A stretch of DNA of 64,000 nucleotides from Luteolibacter sp. SL250 (GCF_026625605.1 NZ_CP113054.1:4154001-4218000), one strand, 5' to 3'. Counted from the first letter of the stretch, positions 1 through 9,517 are shown. Program-made: numbers and translations. Notes: generated by a model from the letters alone, not told the origin.

Positions 1-219
1 GTCCTCTTCACCATCGAGTTCCAGCCGGACAGCGCCACGGATCTGCTCCACCTCAGCTATATCCTGACGACGGACACGCCGAACGGCTCCGGCACCACCG
101 GCAAAAACTCCCACGTGGCCATCCAGGCGGTGACGGTGGAGGCCATCCCGGAGCCATCGGCAGCCTTGGCCCTGCTCGGGGCATTCGGTCTGGCTGGCAT
201 CCGCCGCCGCCGGGCATGA
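1..219 (+). CDS. C-terminal end of a PEP-CTERM sorting-domain protein (5' truncated)
   Basis: The reading frame is open from base 1 and stops at TGA 217-219, so only the last 72 residues are in the window. The end has the verrucomicrobial PEP-CTERM layout: a Pro-Glu-Pro-Ser motif (about residue 50 of the fragment), a short hydrophobic segment (AALALLGAFGLAGI) and a terminal arginine cluster (RRRR). In this family the tail is a sorting signal for an exosortase-type system that acts on exported proteins at the cell envelope. The preceding residues look like a beta-rich secreted domain but are too few to classify. The next gene points the opposite way and ends 28 bases further on. Confidence 0.8.
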   Translation, partial: VLFTIEFQPDSATDLLHLSYILTTDTPNGSGTTGKNSHVAIQAVTVEAIPEPSAALALLGAFGLAGIRRRRA

Positions 220-247
220 TGGGGAAGAAGCGGCTGGCGGCGCACGT

Positions 248-1003
248 TCACCCCATGTCCCTGACGTGCTTCTTCAGGCGCAAGGTGGCCACCCGGCCGA
301 TGGCCAGGATGCCCTGCATCCCTTCCAGGGAAATCTCCGTCTCATCCCGCGACACCATCTTCATCTTCCGCAGCAGCCCTGTCTGGATGATGAGCGAGCG
401 GTCCACCCGCAGGAACTCCGCGGACGGCAGGCGGCGCTCCCACTCGGAAATGCTGCGCAGGATGATCATCGGCGGCTGCCCCGCCACGCTCACCCGTGAG
501 TAGGCCCCCAGCGCCTGGATGGCCACGATGCCGGAGATCTCCACCATCGACTTGATCCGGCGGTCGCTCAGCGTGACCCTGGACTCCATGGTCCAGGCTT
601 CCTCCCCGGGATCATCCCCCGTGTCCTCCCTTCTCGGAGAGGAAAGGAGCCTCTGCACGGTCAGCGCCAGGCGTTCCGTGTGGATGGGCTTGAGCAGGTA
701 GTCGATGGCGCTCACCTCGAAGGCGCGCAGCGCGAAATTCTCATACGCCGTCACGAACACCACCTCCGGAGTGTGGGGGGGATCCGGCAGCAGGGGCAGC
801 AGGTCGAACCCGTTGCCCGGCGGCATCTCCACGTCCAGGAACACGACATCCGGACGATGCTCCGCGATGACCGGCACGGCCGTCTCCACGCTGTCCGCCT
901 CCCCCACCACGGTGATGCCGGGGTGGACTTTCAGGAGATCACGCAGGCGCTTCCGGGCGAGGCGCTCGTCATCCACGATCACGGCCCTGCGGGGCGGTGT
1001 CAT
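248..1003 (-). CDS. LytTR-family response regulator (LytR/AlgR type)
   Basis: This 251-residue protein has a receiver domain at about residues 6-120: acidic pair D11/D12, phospho-acceptor D57 in FLDVEMP, T85 and K105 in LLKP. A LytTR DNA-binding domain follows at about 145-248. LytTR regulators bind direct repeats upstream of their targets and commonly control envelope or secreted functions. The start overlaps the stop of the upstream sensor kinase by four bases, so the two are co-transcribed and translationally coupled. All receiver key residues are present. The target genes cannot be read from the sequence. The gene is convergent with the PEP-CTERM fragment at 1-219. Confidence 0.93.
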   Translation of the reverse strand: MTPPRRAVIVDDERLARKRLRDLLKVHPGITVVGEADSVETAVPVIAEHRPDVVFLDVEMPPGNGFDLLPLLPDPPHTPEVVFVTAYENFALRAFEVSAIDYLLKPIHTERLALTVQRLLSSPRREDTGDDPGEEAWTMESRVTLSDRRIKSMVEISGIVAIQALGAYSRVSVAGQPPMIILRSISEWERRLPSAEFLRVDRSLIIQTGLLRKMKMVSRDETEISLEGMQGILAIGRVATLRLKKHVRDMG

Positions 1004-2145
1004 GAGACGGCCCTCCCTTCATCCATGGACTCCAGCGGGATCACGGCCTCCACTTTCACCCATCCGTCATCCGTCGCCGTGTGGGTCAGGCGCGCCTCCC
1101 TGCCGAACAGCAGCTCCAGCCTGCGCCGCAGATTGGAAAGGCCGATGCCGTGGGAATGTTCCGAGTCCTCATCCACCCACCGCCCGGTGTTCGCCACCGC
1201 CACCTTCAGCACCCCATAGGCGGGCAGGATATCCGCGGAGATGAGCAGGCGCAGCGGCGTGGGGCTGGTCTTGCGGCCATATTTCATGGCGTTCTCCAGC
1301 AGCGGTTGCACGGTCGCCACCGGGACGCGGTGCGCGCCCGCCTCCGGCGAGACCCGGATTTCATAAACCAGCTTTTCTTCGAAGCGGGCCTTCTCCACCC
1401 GCAGGTAGTGCTCCAGCGCCTCGATCTCCTCCCCCAGCAACTGGCAGTCCCCCGCCGGCCGCAGGGAGAAGCGCAGGTAGCCCGCCAGTTCCTGGGTGAT
1501 GCGCTCCACGGCGTCCGGGTCATCCTTTTCCGCGAGGATGGAGTTGAGCGCGTTGAACAGGAAATGCGGGTTCACCTGGGAGCGGAGCTGCTTCAGCTCG
1601 CTGGTGCGCGCGGAGGCCTCGCTCTGCGCCGCGCGCAGCTTCACCTCCGCCGTCTCCATCCACAGCTTGATGCCGAAGTAGAGCAGGCTCCAGATCATCA
1701 GCACGCAGGTCCGCAGGAGGATGCCGGTGAGCAGCAGGAACGAGTGGATCTCCTGCGGTACGGAACTGCCGGTGAGAAATCTTGAGAGCGTCTGTGTGCC
1801 CAGCGAGTCCACGGTTCCCATCGCCACGCACAGCATCATCACCACGGCTCCCAACCCCCACCAGGACCAGTCGCGCCAGCCCATCCTGCGGTACAGCCAC
1901 CTCAGGCCCAACGTCACGAGGATACCGGAGCTGACCCTCAGCACCAGCACCACCGCCATAGTCCTGATGTCGAAGATCTGGACGAGGGGATAAAGCGCCA
2001 TCAACCCGACGCCGAGCCACCCGCTGGTCTGGAGGAACCAGAACAGCCGCCTCCGCGCCGTCTCCTCCGGATACCCTCCGCGTTCCAATGATTTCATCAC
2101 ACTCCGCACCATGACCTGGAAACCGGCGGCCACCAGAAAACTCAC
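1000..2145 (-). CDS. LytS-type sensor histidine kinase (His_kinase/HATPase_c)
   Basis: This 381-residue membrane kinase has about four hydrophobic segments in residues 35-160, a short helical linker, then the PF06580-type phospho-acceptor motif SQVNPHFLFNALN with H194. An ATPase domain follows, with N-box residues near NAMKYGR and a G-box GIGLSNLRRR near the C terminus. There is no large extracytoplasmic domain, so the signal is probably sensed in or near the membrane. It partners the LytTR regulator encoded directly downstream with a four-base overlap. The chosen start is GTG at 2145. An in-frame ATG at 2112 is possible and would still leave all membrane segments. The family assignment is firm; the signal is unknown. 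Confidence 0.9.
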   Translation of the reverse strand: MSFLVAAGFQVMVRSVMKSLERGGYPEETARRRLFWFLQTSGWLGVGLMALYPLVQIFDIRTMAVVLVLRVSSGILVTLGLRWLYRRMGWRDWSWWGLGAVVMMLCVAMGTVDSLGTQTLSRFLTGSSVPQEIHSFLLLTGILLRTCVLMIWSLLYFGIKLWMETAEVKLRAAQSEASARTSELKQLRSQVNPHFLFNALNSILAEKDDPDAVERITQELAGYLRFSLRPAGDCQLLGEEIEALEHYLRVEKARFEEKLVYEIRVSPEAGAHRVPVATVQPLLENAMKYGRKTSPTPLRLLISADILPAYGVLKVAVANTGRWVDEDSEHSHGIGLSNLRRRLELLFGREARLTHTATDDGWVKVEAVIPLESMDEGRAVS

Positions 2146-2722
2146 ATCGTTCCGGATGCGGCCGCTCCACGGAAGTTACACTCCCCGCCTGCCGCGGAAA
2201 GCCCCAAGCCAACGTCTTCCGCCCGATTCATGGAATATCCTGCCGGATTCATCAATCGCAGCGTGCATCAGGTGATATTTTACAAGATTTGATTGTTCCG
2301 TGAACCGTATATCCAACATCTCCGCCCCCCCGGTGGATAACCATGCCCAACACACATGGCGCGGGAATGCTGGATCCTGTTCACGGCAACGTCTTTCCCA
2401 ACACCGCGACAGCGCACCACGTCCGGGGCCTCTCCCCGCCCCCGGACGAGGACACCGAGCGACCGGGAAAAAGCAACGGTGCGGGTCGGTTGCATGTCAC
2501 CGGGTGTATCTCCGCCGGATACCCCGGACCGATGGACAAGGATGGCTCACATGAAGTCCGTCGGCGCCTATGGCCCCGGATTCTTCCGGGAGGCTGCTGC
2601 AACCACCCCCACCGTTCATCCCGTGAAAAGAACGGGCTGACGCTCCGCGGCATCGCCATACCGCCAGGATGCGCGTAAGCAAGGGTCGGCACCCGGAGTA
2701 ATACCCGGACGCCCCGCCGCCC
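2146..2722. other. Intergenic region between divergent two-component systems; no gene supported
   Basis: These 577 bases separate the LytS-type kinase (-) from the discoidin-type kinase (+) and must carry both promoters. A local AT-rich patch near 2270-2310 (TGATATTTTACAAG and neighbours) is the likeliest promoter zone for the minus-strand operon; TAAAAT on the minus strand resembles a -10 box, but no convincing -35 was found. Short reading frames overlap on both strands here without a recognisable domain or ribosome site, so none is called. Confidence 0.5.
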
Positions 2723-4690
2723 ATGCCCCGCCGCGCGTTTCCATATCTTTTCTGCTTCCTCTTCCTGCCGTCGCTCTCGTCCGGGCAGGACGCGGGCTGG
2801 CTGCGGCTTTTCAGCCGGGAGCTGGGCCGTACGGAAAAGCGGATCCAGGAAGACCAGGAGGAACTCACCCGGCTGGGGGTGGCGGTCATGAGCCAGACCA
2901 CGGAGGAGCTGGGCTACCAGCACCGGCAACTGCCGGAACCACCACCGGTGCCGCCGTGGGTGCAGGTGGATCTCGGCTCGCCGCAGGACATCGACTGGAT
3001 CGTGCTGGTCCCCGCCCTGGTGGACTGGCAGCAGGGCGAGTCGAAGCCGTATGCCTTTCCCCGCAGGTTCCGCATCGACGTCTCGGATGACCCCGCCTTC
3101 GGCCGGTTCACGCCGGTGGCCCTGTTCACGGACGCGGACTATCCCTCCCACGGCCTGACCCCGGCGGTCTTCCGCGCGGGCGGCCTGCGCGGGCGGTACA
3201 TCCGCCTGACGGTGACGAAGCTGGCGGAGGAAACCGCCACCCATTCCTTCGCCCTGAGTGAGATCATGGTCATCCGGGGCGTCCGCAACATCGCCCTGCG
3301 GAGGACGGTCACCGCGTCGAACACGGTCAACATCCCGCCGCGCCTGCACGTGCAGAACCTCAATGATGGGCGGTCCCCGCTCGGCCCGCCGATCCTGCGG
3401 GACTTCCTGCCCTATGACGGCCTTTTCACCGGTGTGCCGGGGACCATCACCGTGGATCTGGCGGAGGAACGGAAGATCGATGAAGTCCGCCTGCACCCGG
3501 TCCACGCGCGGCTGGGAGCGGATGTACCGGGCTTCTCCTTCCCCACCCACTTCGTGGTCGAACTGGACGATGCGCCGGACTTCCCCTCACCCACCGTCCT
3601 GATGGACACCTCCGCCGAGGGTTACCCGAACCCCGGCAACAACCCGGTGGTCATCCCGCTGCCGGAGGCCGTGCGCGGACGCCACCTGCGCATCCGCATG
3701 CTGGAGTCCACCACCGGGCGGTGCGGGCTTTCCGAGATCGAGGTTTTCTCCGGTGAGGAAAATGTCGCGCGGGGTGCCGCCGTCAGTTCCAGCCCGGACA
3801 CCTTCACCCGCCCGGAGGCGCGACCAGCCTCCCTGATCACGGACGGCTACACCAGCTACGGCCGCCTGCTTCCCCTGCCGGACTGGCTGGAACGCTGGGA
3901 AAGGCGGAACCAGTTGCAGGTGGAGATCCGCTCCCTGTCCGAAGCGCATGCCCGGCTGCTGGAATCCGCCCAGCGCAGGGCGTGGGTGGCGGGGGGCGTG
4001 CTGGCCCTCATCCTGCCCGGAGTCGGCCTCGCCTGGGCCGTCACGGAGCGGCGCAGGCGGGTGAGGTCGCTGCACCTGCTCCGCAACCGCATCGCCCAGG
4101 ACCTGCACGATGAGATCGGCAGCAACATCGCGGGCATCGCCATCATCAGTGAAACAGCGCCCGGCCAGGACGGGGAGCGGCAGAAGGAGGATTGGCAGGA
4201 GATCAACCGCATCGCCCGCGAAACGAGCGACTCCATGCGGGAGGTGCTGTGGCTGGTGGGCGCGCGCGCGGAGTCCGGCCCGGACTTCACCTCCCTGCTG
4301 CGGCGTGCCGCGGGACGCCTGCTTTCCGGCATGGAGGTGGAGTGGACGGCGCTGCCCGACCACCTGCCGGATGCGTGGCAGGGGGAATCCCGGCGGCAGG
4401 TGTTCCTCATCTTCAAGGAGGCGCTCGCCAACATCTCCCGCCACTCCGGCGCGACCCGCGTCACCCTTTCCCTGGAGTGCGGCGCGGACTCCCTGCGGTT
4501 GGAAATCCATGACAACGGCCGCGGCTTCACCATCCAGCGGACGTCCGGCGGCATGGGCATCAACGGCATGAAGGAACGCGCGCGGAACCTGCACGGCCGG
4601 CTGACCCTCACCTCCGCCCCCGGGGACGGCACCCGCCTCATCCTCGTGGCACCCTTGCAATCTCCCGGAACCCCATCATCCTCGCACTGA
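2723..4690 (+). CDS. NarL-type sensor histidine kinase with tandem discoidin-like ectodomains
   Basis: This 655-residue protein has an N-terminal signal sequence (about residues 1-21). Two F5/8-type-C-like (discoidin/galactose-binding) beta domains follow, at about 55-185 and 200-345; each contains a WVQVDLG- or ITVDLAEE-like strand and ends in an LSEI(M/E)V-type strand. A transmembrane helix sits near residues 420-441. The cytoplasmic part has an HisKA_3 box (DLHDEIGSNIAGIA, H462) and a HATPase domain (N-box EALANISRHS near 570, G-box GMGINGMKER). Discoidin-like domains bind carbohydrates or surfaces in other proteins, so polysaccharide sensing is a reasonable inference. Its stop codon shares one base with the start of the LuxR-type regulator downstream. 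Confidence 0.9.
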   Translation: MPRRAFPYLFCFLFLPSLSSGQDAGWLRLFSRELGRTEKRIQEDQEELTRLGVAVMSQTTEELGYQHRQLPEPPPVPPWVQVDLGSPQDIDWIVLVPALVDWQQGESKPYAFPRRFRIDVSDDPAFGRFTPVALFTDADYPSHGLTPAVFRAGGLRGRYIRLTVTKLAEETATHSFALSEIMVIRGVRNIALRRTVTASNTVNIPPRLHVQNLNDGRSPLGPPILRDFLPYDGLFTGVPGTITVDLAEERKIDEVRLHPVHARLGADVPGFSFPTHFVVELDDAPDFPSPTVLMDTSAEGYPNPGNNPVVIPLPEAVRGRHLRIRMLESTTGRCGLSEIEVFSGEENVARGAAVSSSPDTFTRPEARPASLITDGYTSYGRLLPLPDWLERWERRNQLQVEIRSLSEAHARLLESAQRRAWVAGGVLALILPGVGLAWAVTERRRRVRSLHLLRNRIAQDLHDEIGSNIAGIAIISETAPGQDGERQKEDWQEINRIARETSDSMREVLWLVGARAESGPDFTSLLRRAAGRLLSGMEVEWTALPDHLPDAWQGESRRQVFLIFKEALANISRHSGATRVTLSLECGADSLRLEIHDNGRGFTIQRTSGGMGINGMKERARNLHGRLTLTSAPGDGTRLILVAPLQSPGTPSSSH

Positions 4691-5325
4691 TGCCCTCCAT
4701 CTGGATCATCGAAGACAACAAGGCTTTCCGCAGCGGACTGGAGCGCATGCTGGGGCAGCAGGAGGATTTCGTGCCCGTGCGGAGCTTTCCCAGGTGTGAG
4801 GATGCCATCGCCCTGCTGCCCGGGGAGGCACCGGACGTCGTGCTGCTGGACATCGGCCTGCCCGGCATGGACGGCATCGAGGGGCTGTCCCACTTCAAGC
4901 GCCTCGCCCCGGAGGCGACGGCCCTCATCCTCACCGTGTTCGAGGATGATGACAAAATCTTCCGCGCCATCTGCGCCGGCGCGTCCGGTTACCTGCTGAA
5001 GTCGGAGGCCACGGCCCGCATCATCTCCGCCATCCGCGAGGCGTTCGCCGGTGGCTCCCCGATGAACGCCCGCATCGCCCGCCGCGTGCTGGAGATGTTC
5101 ACCCGCTTCGCCCCGCCCGCCGCCGACCATGACCTCAACGATCGGGAAAAAGCCGTGCTGGAACTCATGGTCGATGGCTACGCGCGGAAACAGATCGCCG
5201 ACCAGCTTTCCCTCAACCCGCACACCGCGGACTATGTGATGCGCTGCATCTACAAGAAACTCCACGTGAACTGCCTGGCCTCCGCCATTTCCGTGGCGAT
5301 GAAGGACGGCATCGTGAAGCGGTGA
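4690..5325 (+). CDS. NarL/LuxR-family response regulator
   Basis: This 211-residue protein has a receiver domain (E8/D9 acidic pair, phospho-acceptor D54 in LLDIGLPGMDG, K104 in YLLKSE) and a C-terminal LuxR helix-turn-helix at about residues 143-205 (LNDREKAVLELMVDGYARKQ and on). The usual LuxR 'T-x-R/K' recognition helix appears as NPHTADYVMRCIYKKL. Start ATG 4690 uses the last base of the kinase stop codon, so kinase and regulator are coupled. About 190 bases downstream, past a palindromic element, lies the DUF1549/DUF1553 gene on the same strand, which is a plausible target, but this is inference only. Confidence 0.94.
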   Translation: MPSIWIIEDNKAFRSGLERMLGQQEDFVPVRSFPRCEDAIALLPGEAPDVVLLDIGLPGMDGIEGLSHFKRLAPEATALILTVFEDDDKIFRAICAGASGYLLKSEATARIISAIREAFAGGSPMNARIARRVLEMFTRFAPPAADHDLNDREKAVLELMVDGYARKQIADQLSLNPHTADYVMRCIYKKLHVNCLASAISVAMKDGIVKR

Positions 5326-5332
5326 GTGGAGG

Positions 5333-5438
5333 GTAGCGGAAGTCGTGAGACTTCCGGTTGTGGGGAAGTCCATCCGGAACCGGAGCTGATTGGTCAGAGG
5401 GAACCACACCCCGCCGAAGCTCTCATGAGCTCCGCTAC
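5333..5438. repeat. Paired-hairpin palindromic element (GTAGCGGA...TCCGCTAC type)
   Basis: The outer ends are inverted (GTAGCGGA at 5333-5340, TCCGCTAC at 5431-5438). Each end also forms its own hairpin: CGGAAGTC-GTGA-GACTTCCG on the left and an imperfect CGAAGCTC-TCAT-GAGCTCCG on the right. It lies between the LuxR-type regulator and the DUF1549 gene. No T tract follows, so it is better described as an intergenic palindromic repeat than as a classical terminator. Only this copy occurs in the window. Confidence 0.6.
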
Positions 5439-5516
5439 ATCCGGGATCCACCCGCCACGGACTTACGAACTTCCGTAAATGACATCCTCCTCCGCTCTCC
5501 GTATATGAGAGGTGTG

Positions 5517-8051
5517 ATGCAAGCGCAAAACCCAACGTGCGTCATGGCATCCGTCATCCTGCTCTGTGCGGGCATGGCGGGTGCCGCCCCCGCGCTGTCC
5601 TACAACCGGGACATCCGGCCGATCCTTTCCGAGAACTGCTTTTACTGCCACGGGCAGGACGGAAACAAGCGCAAGGCGGACCTCCAGCTCAACACGCTGG
5701 AAGGCCAGCGCGCGGACGGCATCATCGTCCCCGGCAAGCCGGAGAAGAGCCTGCTGCTCGACCACATCCTTTCCACCGATCCGGACGAGGTGATGCCGCC
5801 GCCGGACTCCAACCGGACCCTGAGCCAGGACCAGAAGGAGATGATCGAACGGTGGATCCGGCAGGGCGCGAACTATGAGTCGCACTGGTCCTTCACCGCG
5901 CCGGAGCGCCCCGCTCCGCCGGAGCCGGGAAAGACGGCCCTTCCCATCCGGAATCCCATCGACCGCTTCGTCGCGGGAAAGCTGGCGGCCCACGGGCTGG
6001 CCGCGTCGCCTGAGGCGGACAGGCCCACCTTGCTCCGCCGGGTGACCCTGGACCTCACCGGCCTGCCGCCATCGGTGGAGGAGATCGACGCCTTCGTCGC
6101 GGACACGTCCCCGGACGCCTATGAAAAGGTGGTGGACCGGCTTCTCGCCTCCCCCCACTACGGCGAAAGGATGGCGCTGCCGTGGCTGGACGCCGCGCGC
6201 TACGCGGACAGCAACGGCTTCCAGCAGGACGGCGACACGCACCAGTGGATCTGGCGGGACTGGGTGGTGCGCGCGCTGAACGCGGACATGCCGTTCGACC
6301 AATTCTCCATCGAGCAACTGGCGGGCGACCTGCTGCCGGACGCGACACAGGACCAGAAGATCGCCACCGCCTTCAACCGGAACCACCTCATCAACGGCGA
6401 GGGCGGCGCCATCGCGGAGGAACAGCGCAACGTCATCCTGTTCGACCGGGTGGACGTCACCAGCACGACGTGGCTGGGGCTGACCGTGGCGTGCGCGCAG
6501 TGCCACGACCACAAATACGACCCCATCACCCAACGGGACTACTACAGCCTGATGGCCGCCTTCAACAACGTGCCGGAGACAGGGGGCGCGGGCAGCGGTC
6601 CATCACGCATCCGCTCCGCCGCGCCGCTGCTGGAGCTGAAAACGCCGGAGTATGAAGCGCAGCTCGCGGAGCTGAAGGAAAAGACCCGCACGCTGATGGT
6701 GGCGACCCCGGATTGGGAAAAGCGCCGCGACGCCCTGCAGCAGGAGTGGGAGGATCGCCTGATGGCGGAGAACGCCCCGGCGGAGAACACCTGGACCACC
6801 CTCATCAAGGCGGTGAAGGACGCCCCGCCGGACAAGCCGAACAACTACGCGAAGGGCCGCCTGGGCCGCGAGTTCGAGAACGCGCGCCTGCCGAAGATGC
6901 CGGGCAACGATGATCTGAAGGCCATCATTTCCGCGAAGGGCGCGGAGGAAAAATTCTCCCGGGAGGAACTGCTGAAGGTGATGGTGATGGCGGACACCAA
7001 GCCACGCGAGACCCACATCCTGGACCGCGGCGACTACCTCACCCCGAAGGAGAAGGTCAGCATCGGCACGCCCGCCTTTCTCCCCCCCATGCCGGATGAC
7101 CTGCCGCGCAACCGGCTGGGCATCGCGCGGTGGCTGTTCCTGCCGGAGCACCCGCTGACCGCCCGCGTGCAGGTGAACCGGATGTGGCAGCTCTTTTTCG
7201 GCACCGGGGTGGTGAAGACCTCGGAGGACCTGGGCGTGCAGAGCGAGGTGCCGGAGCACCAGGAACTGCTGGACTGGCTGGCCGTGGAGTTCCGCGAGAG
7301 CGGCTGGAAGGTGAAGCACATGCACCGCCTCATCGTCACCAGCGGCGCCTACCGCCAGTCCAGCCGGGTGACGCCCGTGCATCTGGAAAAGGATCCGGAC
7401 AACCGGCTGATGGCGCGCGCCTCCCGCTTCCGCCTGCCGTCCATGTTGCTGCGCGACCTCGCGCTCTCCGCCGGCGGGTTGCTGGACGGACGGCTCGCGG
7501 GAAAGCCGGTCTATCCCTACCAGCCGGAGGGCATCTGGGACACGCTGGCCATCACGAAGGAGCGCGACTTCAGCTACCCGCAGTCATCCGGCGCGGACCT
7601 CCACCGCCGCAGCCTCTACACGTTCTGGCGGCGCACCGTGGCTCCGGCCAACATGTTCGACTCAGCGTCCCGCCAGATCTGCTCCGTGAAGTCCAACCTC
7701 ACGAACACGCCGCTCCACGCGCTGACCACGCTGAATGATCCCACCTGGGTGGAGGCCGCGCGCGGTCTGGCCATACGAGCCATCCGCCATTCACCGGATG
7801 CGGACACCCGTCTCACCCACGCCATGCGGCTGGTCACCGCCCGGACGCCCACCGCCGCCCAGACCGGGCTGCTGCGCAGGATGGTGGAAAACCAGCGCGC
7901 CCACTTCACCGCCGACCCCGCCTCCGCGAAGGCATTCCTCGCCAACGGTGCGACCCCGCCACCCGCCGACATCGACGCGGTGGAACTCGCCACCTGGTCC
8001 GCCGCCGCACTGGGCATCCTCAACCTCGATCCCGCGCTCACCCGGGAATAA
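5517..8051 (+). CDS. Planctomycete-type cytochrome c / DUF1549 / DUF1553 protein
   Basis: This protein of about 844 residues has a signal peptide and then a PSCyt1-type heme domain with CFYCH (C41, C44, H45) and the typical MPPP stretch. DUF1549 follows (RYADSNGFQ region, then a second CXXCH, CAQCHDHKYDP, near residue 326), and a C-terminal DUF1553 domain. Such proteins are abundant in Planctomycetota and Verrucomicrobiota, are exported, and are almost always paired with a DUF1501 protein, as here 15 bases downstream. Their biochemical role is not established; a redox or polysaccharide-degradation role has been suggested from context. Start choice: ATG 5517 has GAGAGG just upstream; in-frame ATGs at 5505 and 5544 are also possible. 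The frame stays open further upstream without export features. Confidence 0.9.
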   Translation: MQAQNPTCVMASVILLCAGMAGAAPALSYNRDIRPILSENCFYCHGQDGNKRKADLQLNTLEGQRADGIIVPGKPEKSLLLDHILSTDPDEVMPPPDSNRTLSQDQKEMIERWIRQGANYESHWSFTAPERPAPPEPGKTALPIRNPIDRFVAGKLAAHGLAASPEADRPTLLRRVTLDLTGLPPSVEEIDAFVADTSPDAYEKVVDRLLASPHYGERMALPWLDAARYADSNGFQQDGDTHQWIWRDWVVRALNADMPFDQFSIEQLAGDLLPDATQDQKIATAFNRNHLINGEGGAIAEEQRNVILFDRVDVTSTTWLGLTVACAQCHDHKYDPITQRDYYSLMAAFNNVPETGGAGSGPSRIRSAAPLLELKTPEYEAQLAELKEKTRTLMVATPDWEKRRDALQQEWEDRLMAENAPAENTWTTLIKAVKDAPPDKPNNYAKGRLGREFENARLPKMPGNDDLKAIISAKGAEEKFSREELLKVMVMADTKPRETHILDRGDYLTPKEKVSIGTPAFLPPMPDDLPRNRLGIARWLFLPEHPLTARVQVNRMWQLFFGTGVVKTSEDLGVQSEVPEHQELLDWLAVEFRESGWKVKHMHRLIVTSGAYRQSSRVTPVHLEKDPDNRLMARASRFRLPSMLLRDLALSAGGLLDGRLAGKPVYPYQPEGIWDTLAITKERDFSYPQSSGADLHRRSLYTFWRRTVAPANMFDSASRQICSVKSNLTNTPLHALTTLNDPTWVEAARGLAIRAIRHSPDADTRLTHAMRLVTARTPTAAQTGLLRRMVENQRAHFTADPASAKAFLANGATPPPADIDAVELATWSAAALGILNLDPALTRE

Positions 8052-8065
8052 CCCACCACGACCCC

Positions 8066-9511
8066 ATGGACCCATTCCTCGAAAACCAGCGCGTGGTCAC
8101 CCGCAGGCAGTTCTTCGGCAAGTCCGCGAACGGCCTGGGGCTGGCCGCGCTTTCCTCGCTGTTCGGCGGGAATGCCATCGCCTCCTCCACCGGGGCCGGT
8201 GTCTCAGGATTCCCGAACCAGAAGGCGAAGGCAAAGCGCGTCATCTACCTGTGGCAGGGTGGCGGGCCGTCGCATGTCGATCTCTTCGACCCGAAGCCGC
8301 TCCTCCAGAAGATGGCCATGCAGGACCTGCCGGAGAGCGTGCGCGGGAACACGCGCCTCTCCACCATGACGTCCGGCAACAAGGCGTGGCCCATCATCCC
8401 CGCGTTGCAGCCGTTCCAGCGGCGCGGCACGTGCGGCACGGAGATCAGCGACCTGCTGCCCCACACCGCGTCCATCGCGGATGACATCTGCGTCATCCGC
8501 TCCATGCACACGGAGGCGGTGAACCACGCGCCCGGCGTCACATTTTTCCTCACCGGCTCCCAGATCCCCGGCCGCCCCAGTCTGGGCGCATGGACGACCT
8601 ACGGCCTCGGCTCGGAATCGTCCGACCTGCCCGCCTTCGTGGTGATGACCTCGTCCGACCGGCAGAAGAGCTGCGGCCAGCTTTTCTTCGACTACTACTG
8701 GGGCAGTGGCTTCCTCCCCAGCCGCCACCAGGGCGTCCGGTTCCGCAGCAGCGGCGATCCCGTCCCCTACCTGACCAATCCCAATGGGATGAGCCAGGCG
8801 GCCCGCCGCGCGATGCTGGATGACCTCCGCGACATCAACCAGGCCCACCTCGCGGAATACGGCGACCCGGAGATCGACACGCGCATTTCCCAATACGAGA
8901 TGGCCTACAAGATGCAGACCAGCGTCCCTGGCCTGCAGGACCTCTCCACGGAGCCGAAGCACGTGCTCGACATGTACGGACCGGACGTCCTGGAGAAGGG
9001 CAGCTTCGCCAACAACTGCCTGATGGCCCGCCGCCTGATCGAGCGCGGCGTGCGCTTCGTCCAGCTCATGCACGCGGGCTGGGACCAACACAACAACCTG
9101 CACACCCAGCTCGCCATCCAGTGCAAGGACACCGACCAGGCATCCGCCGCGCTGGTGAAGGACCTGAAGCAGCGCGGCCTGCTGGAGGACACGCTCGTCA
9201 TCTGGGGCGGTGAGTTCGGACGCACCCCCTTCGGCCAGGGCGACCCGAAGAATCCGAAGGGCCGCGACCACTTCGGCAAGGGCTTCTCCCTCTGGATGGC
9301 CGGCGGCGGCGTGAAAGGCGGACACGTCCACGGCGAGACGGACGACTTCGCCTGGAACATCACGAAAGATCCCGTCCACGTCCACGATCACCAGGCGACC
9401 ATCCTCCACCTGATGGGCATCGACCACACGAAGCTCACCTACCGCTACCAGGGCCGCCAGTTCCGCCTGACGGATGTGCATGGAGAGGTGGTGAAGGGGA
9501 TATTGGCGTAG
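8066..9511 (+). CDS. DUF1501 domain-containing exported protein
   Basis: This 481-residue protein has a Tat-like N terminus (TRRQFFGKSANGLGLAALS) and an alkaline-phosphatase-like DUF1501 fold. Visible family motifs include WQGGGPSHVDLFDPK near residue 60, HTEAVNHAPGV, WDQHNNLHTQL and GGEFGRTPFGQG towards the C terminus. Co-export through Tat suggests a folded cofactor- or metal-containing protein in the periplasm. It is co-transcribed with the DUF1549/DUF1553 cytochrome gene (15-base gap), the standard genomic pair. The substrate is unknown. Length and motif order are normal for the family. Confidence 0.93.
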   Translation: MDPFLENQRVVTRRQFFGKSANGLGLAALSSLFGGNAIASSTGAGVSGFPNQKAKAKRVIYLWQGGGPSHVDLFDPKPLLQKMAMQDLPESVRGNTRLSTMTSGNKAWPIIPALQPFQRRGTCGTEISDLLPHTASIADDICVIRSMHTEAVNHAPGVTFFLTGSQIPGRPSLGAWTTYGLGSESSDLPAFVVMTSSDRQKSCGQLFFDYYWGSGFLPSRHQGVRFRSSGDPVPYLTNPNGMSQAARRAMLDDLRDINQAHLAEYGDPEIDTRISQYEMAYKMQTSVPGLQDLSTEPKHVLDMYGPDVLEKGSFANNCLMARRLIERGVRFVQLMHAGWDQHNNLHTQLAIQCKDTDQASAALVKDLKQRGLLEDTLVIWGGEFGRTPFGQGDPKNPKGRDHFGKGFSLWMAGGGVKGGHVHGETDDFAWNITKDPVHVHDHQATILHLMGIDHTKLTYRYQGRQFRLTDVHGEVVKGILA

Positions 9512-9517
9512 GGGGAG

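Noticed and set aside
2280..2680. Short open frames in the region between the two kinases
   Set aside because: They overlap each other on both strands, show no domain or ribosome site, and differ in codon choice from neighbouring genes.
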